Part shown: piece after piece, positions 36,444-43,174 of the stretch
Position numbering within the stretch: the stretch's first letter is position 1
How the letters are laid out: the number at the start of each line of letters is the position of its first letter
Source: Jiella marina
GTDB lineage: Bacteria > Pseudomonadota > Alphaproteobacteria > Rhizobiales > Rhizobiaceae
Assembly (NCBI RefSeq): GCF_024359545.1
Contig: NZ_JAKQZG010000001.1
Coordinates: 186,001 to 250,000, forward strand
Reading direction: 5' to 3'
Length of the DNA stretch: 64,000 nucleotides
Notes under the pieces: generated by a model
The model's database searches: none
The model's input: the letters and a program-made list of their open reading frames with translations, nothing else
Told to the model about the DNA's origin: nothing
Program-made: the position numbers and the translations under genes

Positions 36444-37375
36444 GCGGTCTCCTTGGCGAGATGGGCGAGAACATTGTCGGCGGTGACGGCGCTGACGCGC
36501 ACGTTCGATTCCTTGGTCACCCCGGCGATATGGGGCGTCAGGATGAGATTGGGCACGCCCTCGAAAATGCGGCCGGCTTCCGCAGTCAGCGGCTCGCTCT
36601 CGAAGACGTCCAGTGCAGCGCCGCCGATCCGGCCTTGCTTGAGTGCGACCGCCAGCGCCGGTTCGTCGACGACGCCGCCACGGGCCGAATTGACGAGGAT
36701 CGCGCCGGACTTCATGGCGTCGATCGCCGACGCGTCGATGAGATGGCGCGTCTTGTCGGTCAGCGGAACGTGCAGACTGAGGACGTCCGAGGAAGCGAGC
36801 AGTTCTTCGAGGGTCATCCGCGTGACGCTCTTCCAGGCGGGATCGTCCTCGGGCAGGAACGGGTCGAACGCCGCGATGGAGAATCCGAAAGCGCGGGCGC
36901 GCTCGGCGGTCTGCCGGGCGATCGAGCCGAAGCCGACGAGGCCGAGCTGGCGGCCCATGCCCTCGCCGCCGATCAACGCCTGACGCGGCCACTTCCCGGC
37001 AATCACGTCTGCCGTCGCGGCGTAGGCGGGGCGAAGAAGCGTCAGCGCCGCCGTCATCACATACTCGGCGACGGCAACGTCATTGGCACCGGTCGCGGGA
37101 TAGACGGTGACGCCGCGTGCTTCGCAGGCGAGCAGATCGATATTGTCGAGGCCGACACCGAGACGACCGACGCAGGCGAGCTTCGGTGCAGCCGACAGCA
37201 GCGCGTCCGTCACCCGGGTCCGGTTTCTGACGACAAGCGCGCGCGCCTCACCGAGCGCGGTCGCAAGTGCGTCCGGATTGTCGACGAGTTCGGGATCATA
37301 CTGGGTATCGTGGCGTTCGCGCAGCCGATCGACCGCCGCGTCGTCCATGAATTCGGAAATGACGATGTCGGCCAC
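36440..37375 (-). CDS. slcC: (S)-sulfolactate dehydrogenase-like, D-2-hydroxyacid dehydrogenase family (SlcC type)
   Basis: 311-residue NAD-dependent D-isomer-type dehydrogenase. The Rossmann motif is LGLVGFGSIARQTAERA, the Arg is in VNSARGGVVDE, the Glu in LDVFESEP and the His in LTPHIAGVT. The GTG at 37375 (VADIVISEFMDDAAV) was chosen because AGGAG lies eight bases upstream; the frame opens at a TTG nine codons before. With ComC it would interconvert the two enantiomers of sulfolactate via sulfopyruvate. A serine-biosynthesis PGDH would be longer and carry an ACT domain, which is absent. Confidence 0.8.
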   Translation of the reverse strand: MADIVISEFMDDAAVDRLRERHDTQYDPELVDNPDALATALGEARALVVRNRTRVTDALLSAAPKLACVGRLGVGLDNIDLLACEARGVTVYPATGANDVAVAEYVMTAALTLLRPAYAATADVIAGKWPRQALIGGEGMGRQLGLVGFGSIARQTAERARAFGFSIAAFDPFLPEDDPAWKSVTRMTLEELLASSDVLSLHVPLTDKTRHLIDASAIDAMKSGAILVNSARGGVVDEPALAVALKQGRIGGAALDVFESEPLTAEAGRIFEGVPNLILTPHIAGVTKESNVRVSAVTADNVLAHLAKETA

Positions 37376-37806
37376 TGGCGATACTCCTGTTGCGGTACGC
37401 AATAAAATCGGTGTTCAGTTTGTTCAGAATGGAGCGGACGGGCCCGTCATCCCTCGTGGCTCCCTGCGCCCGTTCCGCAGGCCAGAGTTCGCCTCATCAC
37501 GAGGCGAAGCTACCCAACAAATCCTCGCCCCCGTCCGGTAGGAAGAGGGCGAACGCCTTGGCGATCGTCAGCCTGGCGTCATACCGGCCTTGAGCCGGAG
37601 TCCATGGGAAATCTCTTCGGCCTCGCCACCGATTCAGGACGTCCGCCCTTTCCTGAAGGTGTACCGTGCTGCGGTTTTCGAGGGGCGCGGCATGGATCCC
37701 GGCTCGAGGCCGGGATGACGATCTGCGATGTGGTCGGCGCCTTGTCGCCCGGCAATCGTGGTGGTTGCCAGGACGGTGAAGCCGCCCTGACAACCGCTGT
37801 CCATGA
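37376..37806. other. 431-base gap between suyB and slcC, mainly a repeat element
   Basis: No gene is supported. An imperfect inverted-repeat element occupies 37577-37720. The rest shows no promoter that can be assigned with confidence, so whether slcC-comC is transcribed from here or by read-through from suyAB is open. Confidence 0.5.
37577..37720. repeat. Second MITE/REP-like inverted-repeat element
   Basis: 30-base arms at 37577-37606 and 37691-37720 are inverted, with four mismatches. The right arm ends in GGGATGACG and reads inward as the rhizobial palindromic consensus CGTCATCCCGGCCTCGAGCC; the left arm is degenerate. Different in sequence from the element at 33256, so the two belong to related but distinct families. 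Confidence 0.7.
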
Positions 37807-38985
37807 TTACGCGCTGCGATAGAGCTTGGTCATGACGAATTCGCGGTGACCCAGGGATTCCGCGGCGGTCATGCGGCCGTTGGCGGTGCGCATGATGTTG
37901 TCGATCAGAGCGTCGCCCGCCTGGTCGATGGTCATGTCGCGGCGCAGGATGCCGGTCACGTCCACGTCGATATGCTCGGACATCGTGCGGAGGGTGCGCG
38001 GGTTGGCCGAGATCTTGATGACCGGGACGATCGGGTTGCCGATGACGTTGCCCTGGCCGGTCGGGAAGGTGTGGATCACATAGCCCGCCGCCGCCATCAG
38101 GGTCACGCATTCGGCCGCCGCCGAGGAGGTGTCCATGAAGTAGAGTCCATTGCCCTTCTGCGGCGCTTCGGCCGGGTCCAGGATGTCGATGAACTTGCAC
38201 TCGCGCCCGATCTTCTCGAGATTGCCGAGCGCCTTTTCCTCGATGGTCGTCAGGCCGCCCTCGATATTGCCCTTGGTCGGCTGCGACTCGGACAGATCGT
38301 TCGTCGCATGGGCGAAGATCACGTCGTCCTGATAGGCCTTCCACATCTTGTACCAGCGCTCGCCGGTTTCCTCGTCCGCCGCCCGGGTCTTGCAGATATG
38401 CTCGGCGCCGGTGATCTCGGACGTTTCGCCGAAGACGCCGTAGATACCTTCCGGGATCAGCTTGTCGTACATGTTGCCGACCGTCGGGCACGAGCCGAGG
38501 CCCGTCGTGGTGTCGGATTCACCGCACTTGGTGGAAACCCACAACTCGGAAACGTCGCACTCGGTCTTCTGCACCTCGGTGGCCCACTGGACGAATTCCT
38601 TCGCCTTGCGCGAGACGTTCATGATCGTCTTCAGATCGCCATTCTGCTCGATCGAGAAGGCGGCGACCGGCTTGCCGGTCTCGGCGATGCCGTCGGCGAT
38701 CTTCTGGGTCCAGCCGGGCTCGATGCCGACGACGATGCAGGCGGCGACGTTCGGGTTGGAGCCCGTGCCGATCATCGTGCGGAAATGCAGGTCGAGATCG
38801 GCGCCGAACTGGAGCCGGCCATAGGCATGGGGCAGCGCGATCGTGCCCTTGATGTTGTTGGCGACGGCCTCGCAGCAGGCGTTCGAGATGTCGTCCACCG
38901 GCAGGATGACTACATGATTGCGAACGCCCACCCGGCCGTTCTCGCGCCGGTAGCCCATGAATTTGCGATTGGTGTTGATCGGCAT
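37807..38985 (-). CDS. suyB: 3-sulfolactate sulfo-lyase, large subunit SuyB
   Basis: 392-residue UxaA/altronate-dehydratase-type protein that with SuyA splits (2R)-3-sulfolactate into pyruvate and sulfite. It begins [20 protein letters not shown] and carries [44 protein letters not shown]-type substitutes and [19 protein letters not shown]. The [10 protein letters not shown] form with MDTSSAAAE matches SuyB rather than altronate or galactarate dehydratases. The start has a perfect AGGAGG. It is 74 bases after suyA, with a hairpin between. Confidence 0.88.
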   Translation of the reverse strand: MPINTNRKFMGYRRENGRVGVRNHVVILPVDDISNACCEAVANNIKGTIALPHAYGRLQFGADLDLHFRTMIGTGSNPNVAACIVVGIEPGWTQKIADGIAETGKPVAAFSIEQNGDLKTIMNVSRKAKEFVQWATEVQKTECDVSELWVSTKCGESDTTTGLGSCPTVGNMYDKLIPEGIYGVFGETSEITGAEHICKTRAADEETGERWYKMWKAYQDDVIFAHATNDLSESQPTKGNIEGGLTTIEEKALGNLEKIGRECKFIDILDPAEAPQKGNGLYFMDTSSAAAECVTLMAAAGYVIHTFPTGQGNVIGNPIVPVIKISANPRTLRTMSEHIDVDVTGILRRDMTIDQAGDALIDNIMRTANGRMTAAESLGHREFVMTKLYRSA

Positions 38986-39023
38986 GACGGTGCCTCCTCT
39001 TCAGGCGAATCTAAGGGGCTCGA

Positions 39024-39053
39024 CCGCGCGCCGGCTGAAGCCGGCCCGCGCGG
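39024..39053 (-). repeat. Hairpin between suyA and suyB
   Basis: CCGCGCGCCGGCT (39024-39036) pairs with AGCCGGCCCGCGCGG (39039-39053) apart from a two-base bulge. Strongly GC and without a T-run, so a stability or ratio-setting element between the two subunit genes is likelier than a full terminator. Confidence 0.5.
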
Positions 39054-39059
39054 GAGCGC

Positions 39060-39350
39060 TTACCAGCGGTTGGTCTTGAGGTTGTGGACGTGGACGTGGC
39101 CGCCCTTCTTCACATCCGCCTTGAAGCGGCCGATGTCTTCGCCGTACTTGATTGCCGTGTCGCCCGACGACAGGTCCGTCAGCGCCACTTTGTGGCCGAT
39201 CGGCACATCGTCGTTGCAGACGAGCTTGAAGGACGAATTGTCGGCGGTGACGACGCACAGCATCTCCGTGCCGGCCTTCAGATCCTCGACGACCACGACG
39301 CCGACATTGTCCTTGTGTTCGTGGACCAAAAGCTGCGGATTCTCGCTCAA
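39060..39350 (-). CDS. suyA: 3-sulfolactate sulfo-lyase, small subunit SuyA
   Basis: 96-residue SAF-domain protein, the small partner of SuyB. It reads SENPQLLVHEHKDNVGVVVV and GTEMLCVVTADNSSFKL, ending VHVHNLKTNRW. The start is taken as TTG at 39350 because GAGGAGGATAAA directly precedes it and the SAF domain begins immediately after; the longer ATG frame from 39530 has no similarity and crosses the promoter. SuyA lengths of about 90 residues fit. Confidence 0.85.
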   Translation of the reverse strand: MSENPQLLVHEHKDNVGVVVVEDLKAGTEMLCVVTADNSSFKLVCNDDVPIGHKVALTDLSSGDTAIKYGEDIGRFKADVKKGGHVHVHNLKTNRW

Positions 39351-39488
39351 TTTATCCTCCTCGCCGGATGGGGGTTGTCGCTCGGGCTGACGGGGGCAAG
39401 CGCCCTTGTCGCCGCATGACGTGATCCGGCCGCAAGAGAACTCCGACCGGGCATTTGACCAGCGGCGCCGCTCTTGGCTTTGCCGGCA

Positions 39489-39502
39489 ATCTTGTATAAG
39501 AT
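39489..39502. promoter_or_regulatory. Candidate GntR (SuyR) operator
   Basis: ATCTTGTATAAGAT has inverted arms ATCTT and AAGAT around GTAT. Its core resembles the GT-N-TA-N-AC sites of HutC-type GntR regulators. It overlaps or abuts the -10 of the suyA promoter and lies between divergent suyA and the regulator gene. Confidence 0.5.
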
Positions 39503-39530
39503 ATAAATTATGATTTGGACCCGATGTCAA
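39502..39530 (-). promoter_or_regulatory. Candidate promoter of suyAB
   Basis: On the minus strand TTGACA (39530-39525) is a perfect -35, followed after 17 bases by TTTATA (39507-39502). The start would fall near 39495, within the candidate operator, giving a leader of about 145 bases to suyA. Confidence 0.5.
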
Positions 39531-39607
39531 GCGCGGCCCGGCCCGCTCTCCCCGATAACGCGATCAACGTGGACGGCCGTCTCGGCCTGCCGCACCGGGT
39601 GTGCGCG

Positions 39608-40333
39608 ATGAGCGAGACTCGCGCTTCCCCGGCCTTCCGTCCGCTCTATCGGCAGGTGCGCGACCTTCTGGTGCAGCGCCTGATCGACGGCTCTTGGACG
39701 CCGGGCATGATGCTCCCGAGCGAGTTTCAACTCGCGGCCGAACTCGGCGTGAGCCAAGGCACCGTTCGCAAAGCGCTGGACGCCATGACGGCCGAGCATC
39801 TCCTCATCCGCCGGCAAGGGCGCGGCACCTTCGTCGCTTCGCTCGAAGAGGGGCGGATCCTTTTTCAGTTCTTTCGCCTGATCGCCGATGACGGCACCCG
39901 CCTTTTTCCCGAAAGCGACGTCGTCGGCCGCTCGCGAGGCCGGGCCACTGCCGCCGAAAGGCACGCGCTGGCTCTCGAGCCGGCAGCGGAGGTCTGGCGA
40001 ATCGAGCGGGTTCGACGTCTCGGGGGCCGGAAAGTCATTGTGGAGACGATCGCGCTCCCTGTCGCTCGCTTTCCGGCTCTGGACGACATGAAGACGATCC
40101 CGAACAACGTCTACGCGCTCTATTCGGAAGAGTTCGGAATCACGATTGGCAAGGCGATCGAGACGCTGAAGGCCGCCGGCGCAAGACCGGCCGTTGCCGA
40201 GCGGCTCGGCTGCGAGACCGGCCAACCCGTTCTGATCATCGATCGCGTGGCACTCTCCCTCGACGGCACCCCTGTCGAATACAGGGTGTCCTCATGCCTG
40301 ACGGAAGGCTTCCACTACCGATCCGAATTGTAA
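39608..40333 (+). CDS. GntR-family regulator, HutC/UTRA type (SuyR-like)
   Basis: 241-residue regulator: an N-terminal winged helix (LPSEFQLAAELGVSQGTVRK then ALDAMTAEHLLIRRQGRGTF) and a C-terminal UTRA effector domain ending EYRVSSCLTEGFHYRSEL. GntR regulators of this type accompany suyAB in other genomes. The ATG at 39608 (MSETRASPAFRPLYRQVRDL) places the helix-turn-helix normally; an ATG at 39524 would add 28 residues. Divergent from suyA, so control of suyAB is likely. Confidence 0.85.
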   Translation: MSETRASPAFRPLYRQVRDLLVQRLIDGSWTPGMMLPSEFQLAAELGVSQGTVRKALDAMTAEHLLIRRQGRGTFVASLEEGRILFQFFRLIADDGTRLFPESDVVGRSRGRATAAERHALALEPAAEVWRIERVRRLGGRKVIVETIALPVARFPALDDMKTIPNNVYALYSEEFGITIGKAIETLKAAGARPAVAERLGCETGQPVLIIDRVALSLDGTPVEYRVSSCLTEGFHYRSEL

Positions 40334-40424
40334 GGCGCGCCGCGTCACACGGAGACGCGGACACCTCAGCCTCGCGCCGTCTCCCGATTTCCACATTGCT
40401 CTGAGTGCCGCAGGAGGTTTGTCC

Positions 40425-41435
40425 ATGTCCGCCCTGTCCTTCCAAACCGCCAAGGATCGGTACTGGCCGCTCTTTCCCGGCATCCTCCTGGCCCTGACGG
40501 TGGCTGCCGCCGCGCGTTTCGTCGCGGACCATTACGGCGCCCCGGTCATGCTTTTCGCGCTGCTGATCGGGATGGCGTTCAACTTCCTGGCGGTGGATAC
40601 GCGCTTCAAGAGCGGGCTGGAATTCTGCTCCAAGAGCCTGCTCCGTGTCGGCATCGTTCTTCTCGGCGCGCGGATCACTGCCGCCGACATCGCTTCGCTC
40701 GGGCTTTCCACTTTCGTCACCGTCGTCGGCCTCGTCGCCGCCACGATCGGCGTCGGCTTTATCTGCGGACGGCTGTTCAACAAGGGCTGGCGGTTTTCGC
40801 TGCTCACAGGCGGCTCGGTTGCGATCTGCGGCGCTTCCGCCGCCCTCGCCATCGCTTCAGTAATTCCTCATAACGAGAAGACCGAGCGCAACCTTCTCTT
40901 CACCGTCGTTTCGGTCACGACCCTCTCGACGATCGCGATGATCGTCTACCCCATCCTGTTCTCGCTCCTCGGCCTGAGTTCCAGCCAGAGCGGCTTCCTG
41001 GTGGGCGCGACGATCCACGACGTCGCTCAGGTCGTGGGCGCAGGCTATTCGATCTCCACCGACGTTGGCGACGTCGCGACGATCATCAAGCTGTTGCGCG
41101 TGACGCTTCTGCCGGTCGTCCTCGTCGCCATCGTCTTCGCGCTGGCCGGCCAGAAGCGCGCCGATTCCGGCAAAGTGCGGCTGCCGCTCTTCGTCATCGG
41201 ATTCGCGATCCTGACGATCATCAACAGTTTCGGCCTTCTGCCTGGCTTCGTGGCCAAGCCTGCCGTGGATCTCTCCGGCTGGCTCCTGGTGATCGCGATC
41301 TCCGCACTCGGCGTGCGAACCAACATGAAGGACATGCTGCAACTCGGCTGGCGCCATGTCGCAATGGTCGTGACGGAGACGCTGTTCCTGCTGGGACTGG
41401 CGCTGGCAGCTGTTCAGGTCGGCATCGCCGGGTAG
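40425..41435 (+). CDS. YeiH/UPF0324 family membrane exporter, candidate sulfite exporter
   Basis: 336-residue protein with about ten membrane segments. Family blocks include LLRVGIVLLGARITAADIAS, SVAICGASAALAIASVIPHN and GATIHDVAQVVGAGYSI. YeiH-type (COG2855) carriers are proposed to export sulfate or sulfite in sulfonate-degrading clusters. The ATG has AGGAGG seven bases upstream. It lies directly after the GntR gene and next to suyAB, whose product is sulfite; that makes sulfite removal the natural guess. Confidence 0.82.
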   Translation: MSALSFQTAKDRYWPLFPGILLALTVAAAARFVADHYGAPVMLFALLIGMAFNFLAVDTRFKSGLEFCSKSLLRVGIVLLGARITAADIASLGLSTFVTVVGLVAATIGVGFICGRLFNKGWRFSLLTGGSVAICGASAALAIASVIPHNEKTERNLLFTVVSVTTLSTIAMIVYPILFSLLGLSSSQSGFLVGATIHDVAQVVGAGYSISTDVGDVATIIKLLRVTLLPVVLVAIVFALAGQKRADSGKVRLPLFVIGFAILTIINSFGLLPGFVAKPAVDLSGWLLVIAISALGVRTNMKDMLQLGWRHVAMVVTETLFLLGLALAAVQVGIAG

Positions 41436-41474
41436 ATCGAAGCGAGGCCTGCGTCAGCGGCCGCGGAGGAGACG

Positions 41475-41500
41475 GGTTGGAGGTCGGGAAACCTCCAACC
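41475..41500 (+). terminator. Hairpin downstream of the YeiH gene
   Basis: GGTTGGAGGT and ACCTCCAACC form a perfect 10-base stem with the loop CGGGAA, 39 bases after the YeiH stop. No T-run follows, so termination may be partial. The remaining sequence to the tRNA shows nothing else. Confidence 0.45.
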
Positions 41501-41675
41501 TCCGATTCGGATGGATCATCGCGTTCGGGGAGCGGCATCGCAACAGTGAAGCAGCGGCCCCGTCGCCAACAGGTCCGCCTTTGTCGCACATCCTGAAAAG
41601 ATGCCCGAGAATGCATCCGCCCCCCGCACGAGGGTATCGAGCGGCGCGCAAGTCATTCAAAAGTCTTGAAGAGTT

Positions 41676-41752
41676 TGGTCGGAGCGGCGAGATTCGAACT
41701 CACGACCCCCTGAACCCCATTCAGGTGCGCTACCAGGCTGCGCTACGCTCCG
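41676..41752 (-). tRNA. tRNA-Pro (anticodon GGG)
   Basis: A 77-base tRNA on the minus strand. The acceptor CGGAGCG pairs with CGCTCCG, the anticodon stem CCTGA/TCAGG carries GGG, the T arm is GTGAGTTCGAATCTCGC, and CCA is encoded. It closes the catabolic block that begins after tRNA-Ser. Confidence 0.96.
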
Positions 41753-41763
41753 ACTAGCACGAT

Positions 41764-41792
41764 CCCCTACTCAAAGCGGCGCCGGGACGCAA
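41764..41792 (-). promoter_or_regulatory. Promoter of tRNA-Pro
   Basis: On the minus strand TTGCGT (41792-41787), 17 bases, then TAGGGG (41769-41764), with the tRNA beginning about 11 bases later. Confidence 0.5.
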
Positions 41793-41832
41793 GGATTTTC
41801 CGCGCTGCCTTCTGCGTTGGCGGCGGTTTCTG

Positions 41833-42957
41833 CTACCGGTGCGACGGCCGGGCTGGCGGATCCCCTCGGGCCGCTATTTCCGCAAAGTGCTTGGAGAGCT
41901 TGAGGCCCTGGGCCTGATAGTTCGAACTCAGATCGGCGCCGTAGAGGCGTTCAGGCCGCCCGGCCATGCGCTCGTAGATCAGGCGTCCGACGATCTGGCC
42001 GTGCTCCAGGATGAACGGCACGTCATGGCTGCGGACTTCCAGCACCGCCCGGCTGCCCGCGCCACCGGCGGCATTGTGGCCGAAGCCGGGGTCGAAGAAT
42101 CCCGCATAATGGACGCGAAATTCGCCGACCAGCGGATCGAACGGCGTCATTTCCGCCGCATGGTCCGGCGGGACATGCACGGCTTCCTTGGAGACCAGAA
42201 TGTAGAATTCGTCCGGGTCGAGCACCAGTTCGCCGGTTCCGCCTCGGAGGATCGGCTCCCAGTATTCGGCCACGGGATAGGCCGCTCGGCGGTCCACATC
42301 GATCAGCCCGGTATGGCGCTTGCCCCGGTAACCCACCAGACTTCCCGGCTCGCCGGCGAGATCGATCGACAGGGCAATGCCGGCCCCAGTGATGTTGGCG
42401 GGTTCGTCGGAGGTTAGCCGGTCCCGGTCGTGGAGCGCGCTCAGTTCCGCGCCCGTCAGGGTCGGCTCGCCGCGGCGGAAACGAATTTGCGACAGGCGCG
42501 ATCCTCGCCGCACCAGGATCGGAAAGGTGCGGGGCGAGATTTCGAGATAGAGCGGCCCCTCATAGCCCGCCGGCACCTTGTCGAATTCCTGGGCGCCATC
42601 GGCGAGAACGCGGGTGAAGATGTCGAGCCGGCCGGTCGAGGATTTCGGATTGGCCGTCGCGCGGATGTCGCCCGGCAGCGCAAGGCGCTCCAGAAGCGGC
42701 ACGACATAGACGCAGCCGGTCTCCAGCACGGCGCCCTCTTCGAGGCTGAACTCGTGCAGCGCGAACCGGTCGAGCTTGTCGGCAACACTCTGCCCCCGCC
42801 CCGGCAGGAAGCTCGCACGGACCCGGTAGGCGACCGGGCCGAGCCGCAGATCGAGCGAAGCGGGCTGGATCTGATCCCCGTCCCGCTCGATCTCGGCACG
42901 CAATGCGCCCGCCTCGAACAGTTCACCGATCGCTCGATCCGGCAGGATGCCTTCCAT
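41833..42957 (-). CDS. dcd: 2'-Deoxycytidine 5'-triphosphate deaminase, long alphaproteobacterial type
   Basis: 374-residue dCTP deaminase-like enzyme with two related halves, each of the dUTPase-like fold: GDQIQPASLDLRLG with NPKSSTGRLDIFTRV in the first, and LFFDPGFG-type FFDPGFGHNAAGGAGSRAVL in the second. It makes dUTP for dTMP synthesis. About twice the size of E. coli Dcd, as known for this group. The ATG at 42957 (MEGILPDRAIGEL) has AAGGTGAG upstream. Confidence 0.9.
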   Translation of the reverse strand: MEGILPDRAIGELFEAGALRAEIERDGDQIQPASLDLRLGPVAYRVRASFLPGRGQSVADKLDRFALHEFSLEEGAVLETGCVYVVPLLERLALPGDIRATANPKSSTGRLDIFTRVLADGAQEFDKVPAGYEGPLYLEISPRTFPILVRRGSRLSQIRFRRGEPTLTGAELSALHDRDRLTSDEPANITGAGIALSIDLAGEPGSLVGYRGKRHTGLIDVDRRAAYPVAEYWEPILRGGTGELVLDPDEFYILVSKEAVHVPPDHAAEMTPFDPLVGEFRVHYAGFFDPGFGHNAAGGAGSRAVLEVRSHDVPFILEHGQIVGRLIYERMAGRPERLYGADLSSNYQAQGLKLSKHFAEIAARGDPPARPSHR

Positions 42958-43004
42958 AGTGGCGCTCACCTTGCGCAATTCCTCTGTCCCGCGAACATTC
43001 CAGA

Positions 43005-43033
43005 TTGACGCCTAACGGTATCGCGTCTATTTG
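43005..43033 (+). promoter_or_regulatory. Promoter of the SAM-II-metZ unit
   Basis: TTGACG at 43005-43010, a 17-base spacer and TATTTG at 43028-43033. The predicted start near 43040 coincides with the first base of the riboswitch. Confidence 0.6.
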
Positions 43034-43040
43034 AAAAGCC

Positions 43041-43097
43041 ATGGTGGTGATTTGGCCGGCCGGCTTGCAGCCACAGAAAACAACTCGCTAAAGGGCC
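43041..43097 (+). ncRNA. SAM-II riboswitch
   Basis: The conserved SAM-II core is visible: GGTGATTTGGCC, then GGCTTGCAGCCAC, an A-rich linker, and CGCTAAAGGGCC. P1 forms between GTGG and CCAC, and the pseudoknot between the two GGCC segments. SAM-II aptamers precede methionine-biosynthesis genes in alphaproteobacteria and shut them off when S-adenosylmethionine is plentiful. A terminator follows 27 bases later, so control is probably at transcription elongation. Confidence 0.93.
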
Positions 43098-43123
43098 GAT
43101 CCGAGAACGAAGACGTTGAGGGA

Positions 43124-43157
43124 ACCGGCATTGCGAGATCGCGACGGCCGGTTTTTT
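43124..43157 (+). terminator. Intrinsic terminator of the SAM-II expression platform
   Basis: ACCGGC (43124-43129) pairs with GCCGGT (43147-43152), with an inner TGCGA/TCGCG stem, followed by a run of six T. It lies between the riboswitch and the metZ start at 43175. Confidence 0.8.
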
Positions 43158-43174
43158 GTTGTTCGGAGACAGGT

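Noticed and set aside
36440-37375. SerA-type phosphoglycerate dehydrogenase
   Set aside because: Too short, no ACT domain, and coupled to comC beside suyAB rather than to serine genes.
36239-37405. 388-codon plus-strand frame opposite slcC
   Set aside because: Antisense shadow of a clear dehydrogenase with Rossmann and catalytic motifs.
37807-38985. Altronate or galactarate dehydratase (UxaA/GarD)
   Set aside because: Motifs fit SuyB better, the separate small subunit fits SuyA, and no uronate genes are nearby.
37846-39390. 514-codon plus-strand frame opposite suyAB
   Set aside because: No family resemblance; antisense to strongly conserved SuyB and SuyA sequences, and it crosses their start regions.
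39060-39530. Long form of SuyA starting at 39530
   Set aside because: The extra 60 codons run through the promoter and operator region; the TTG at 39350 has a near-perfect ribosome site at the right distance.
27685-41752. Integrated element with tRNA attachment sites
   Set aside because: No integrase, no second copy of either tRNA 3' end was seen, and no transfer genes. Location between tRNAs is noted only as circumstantial.
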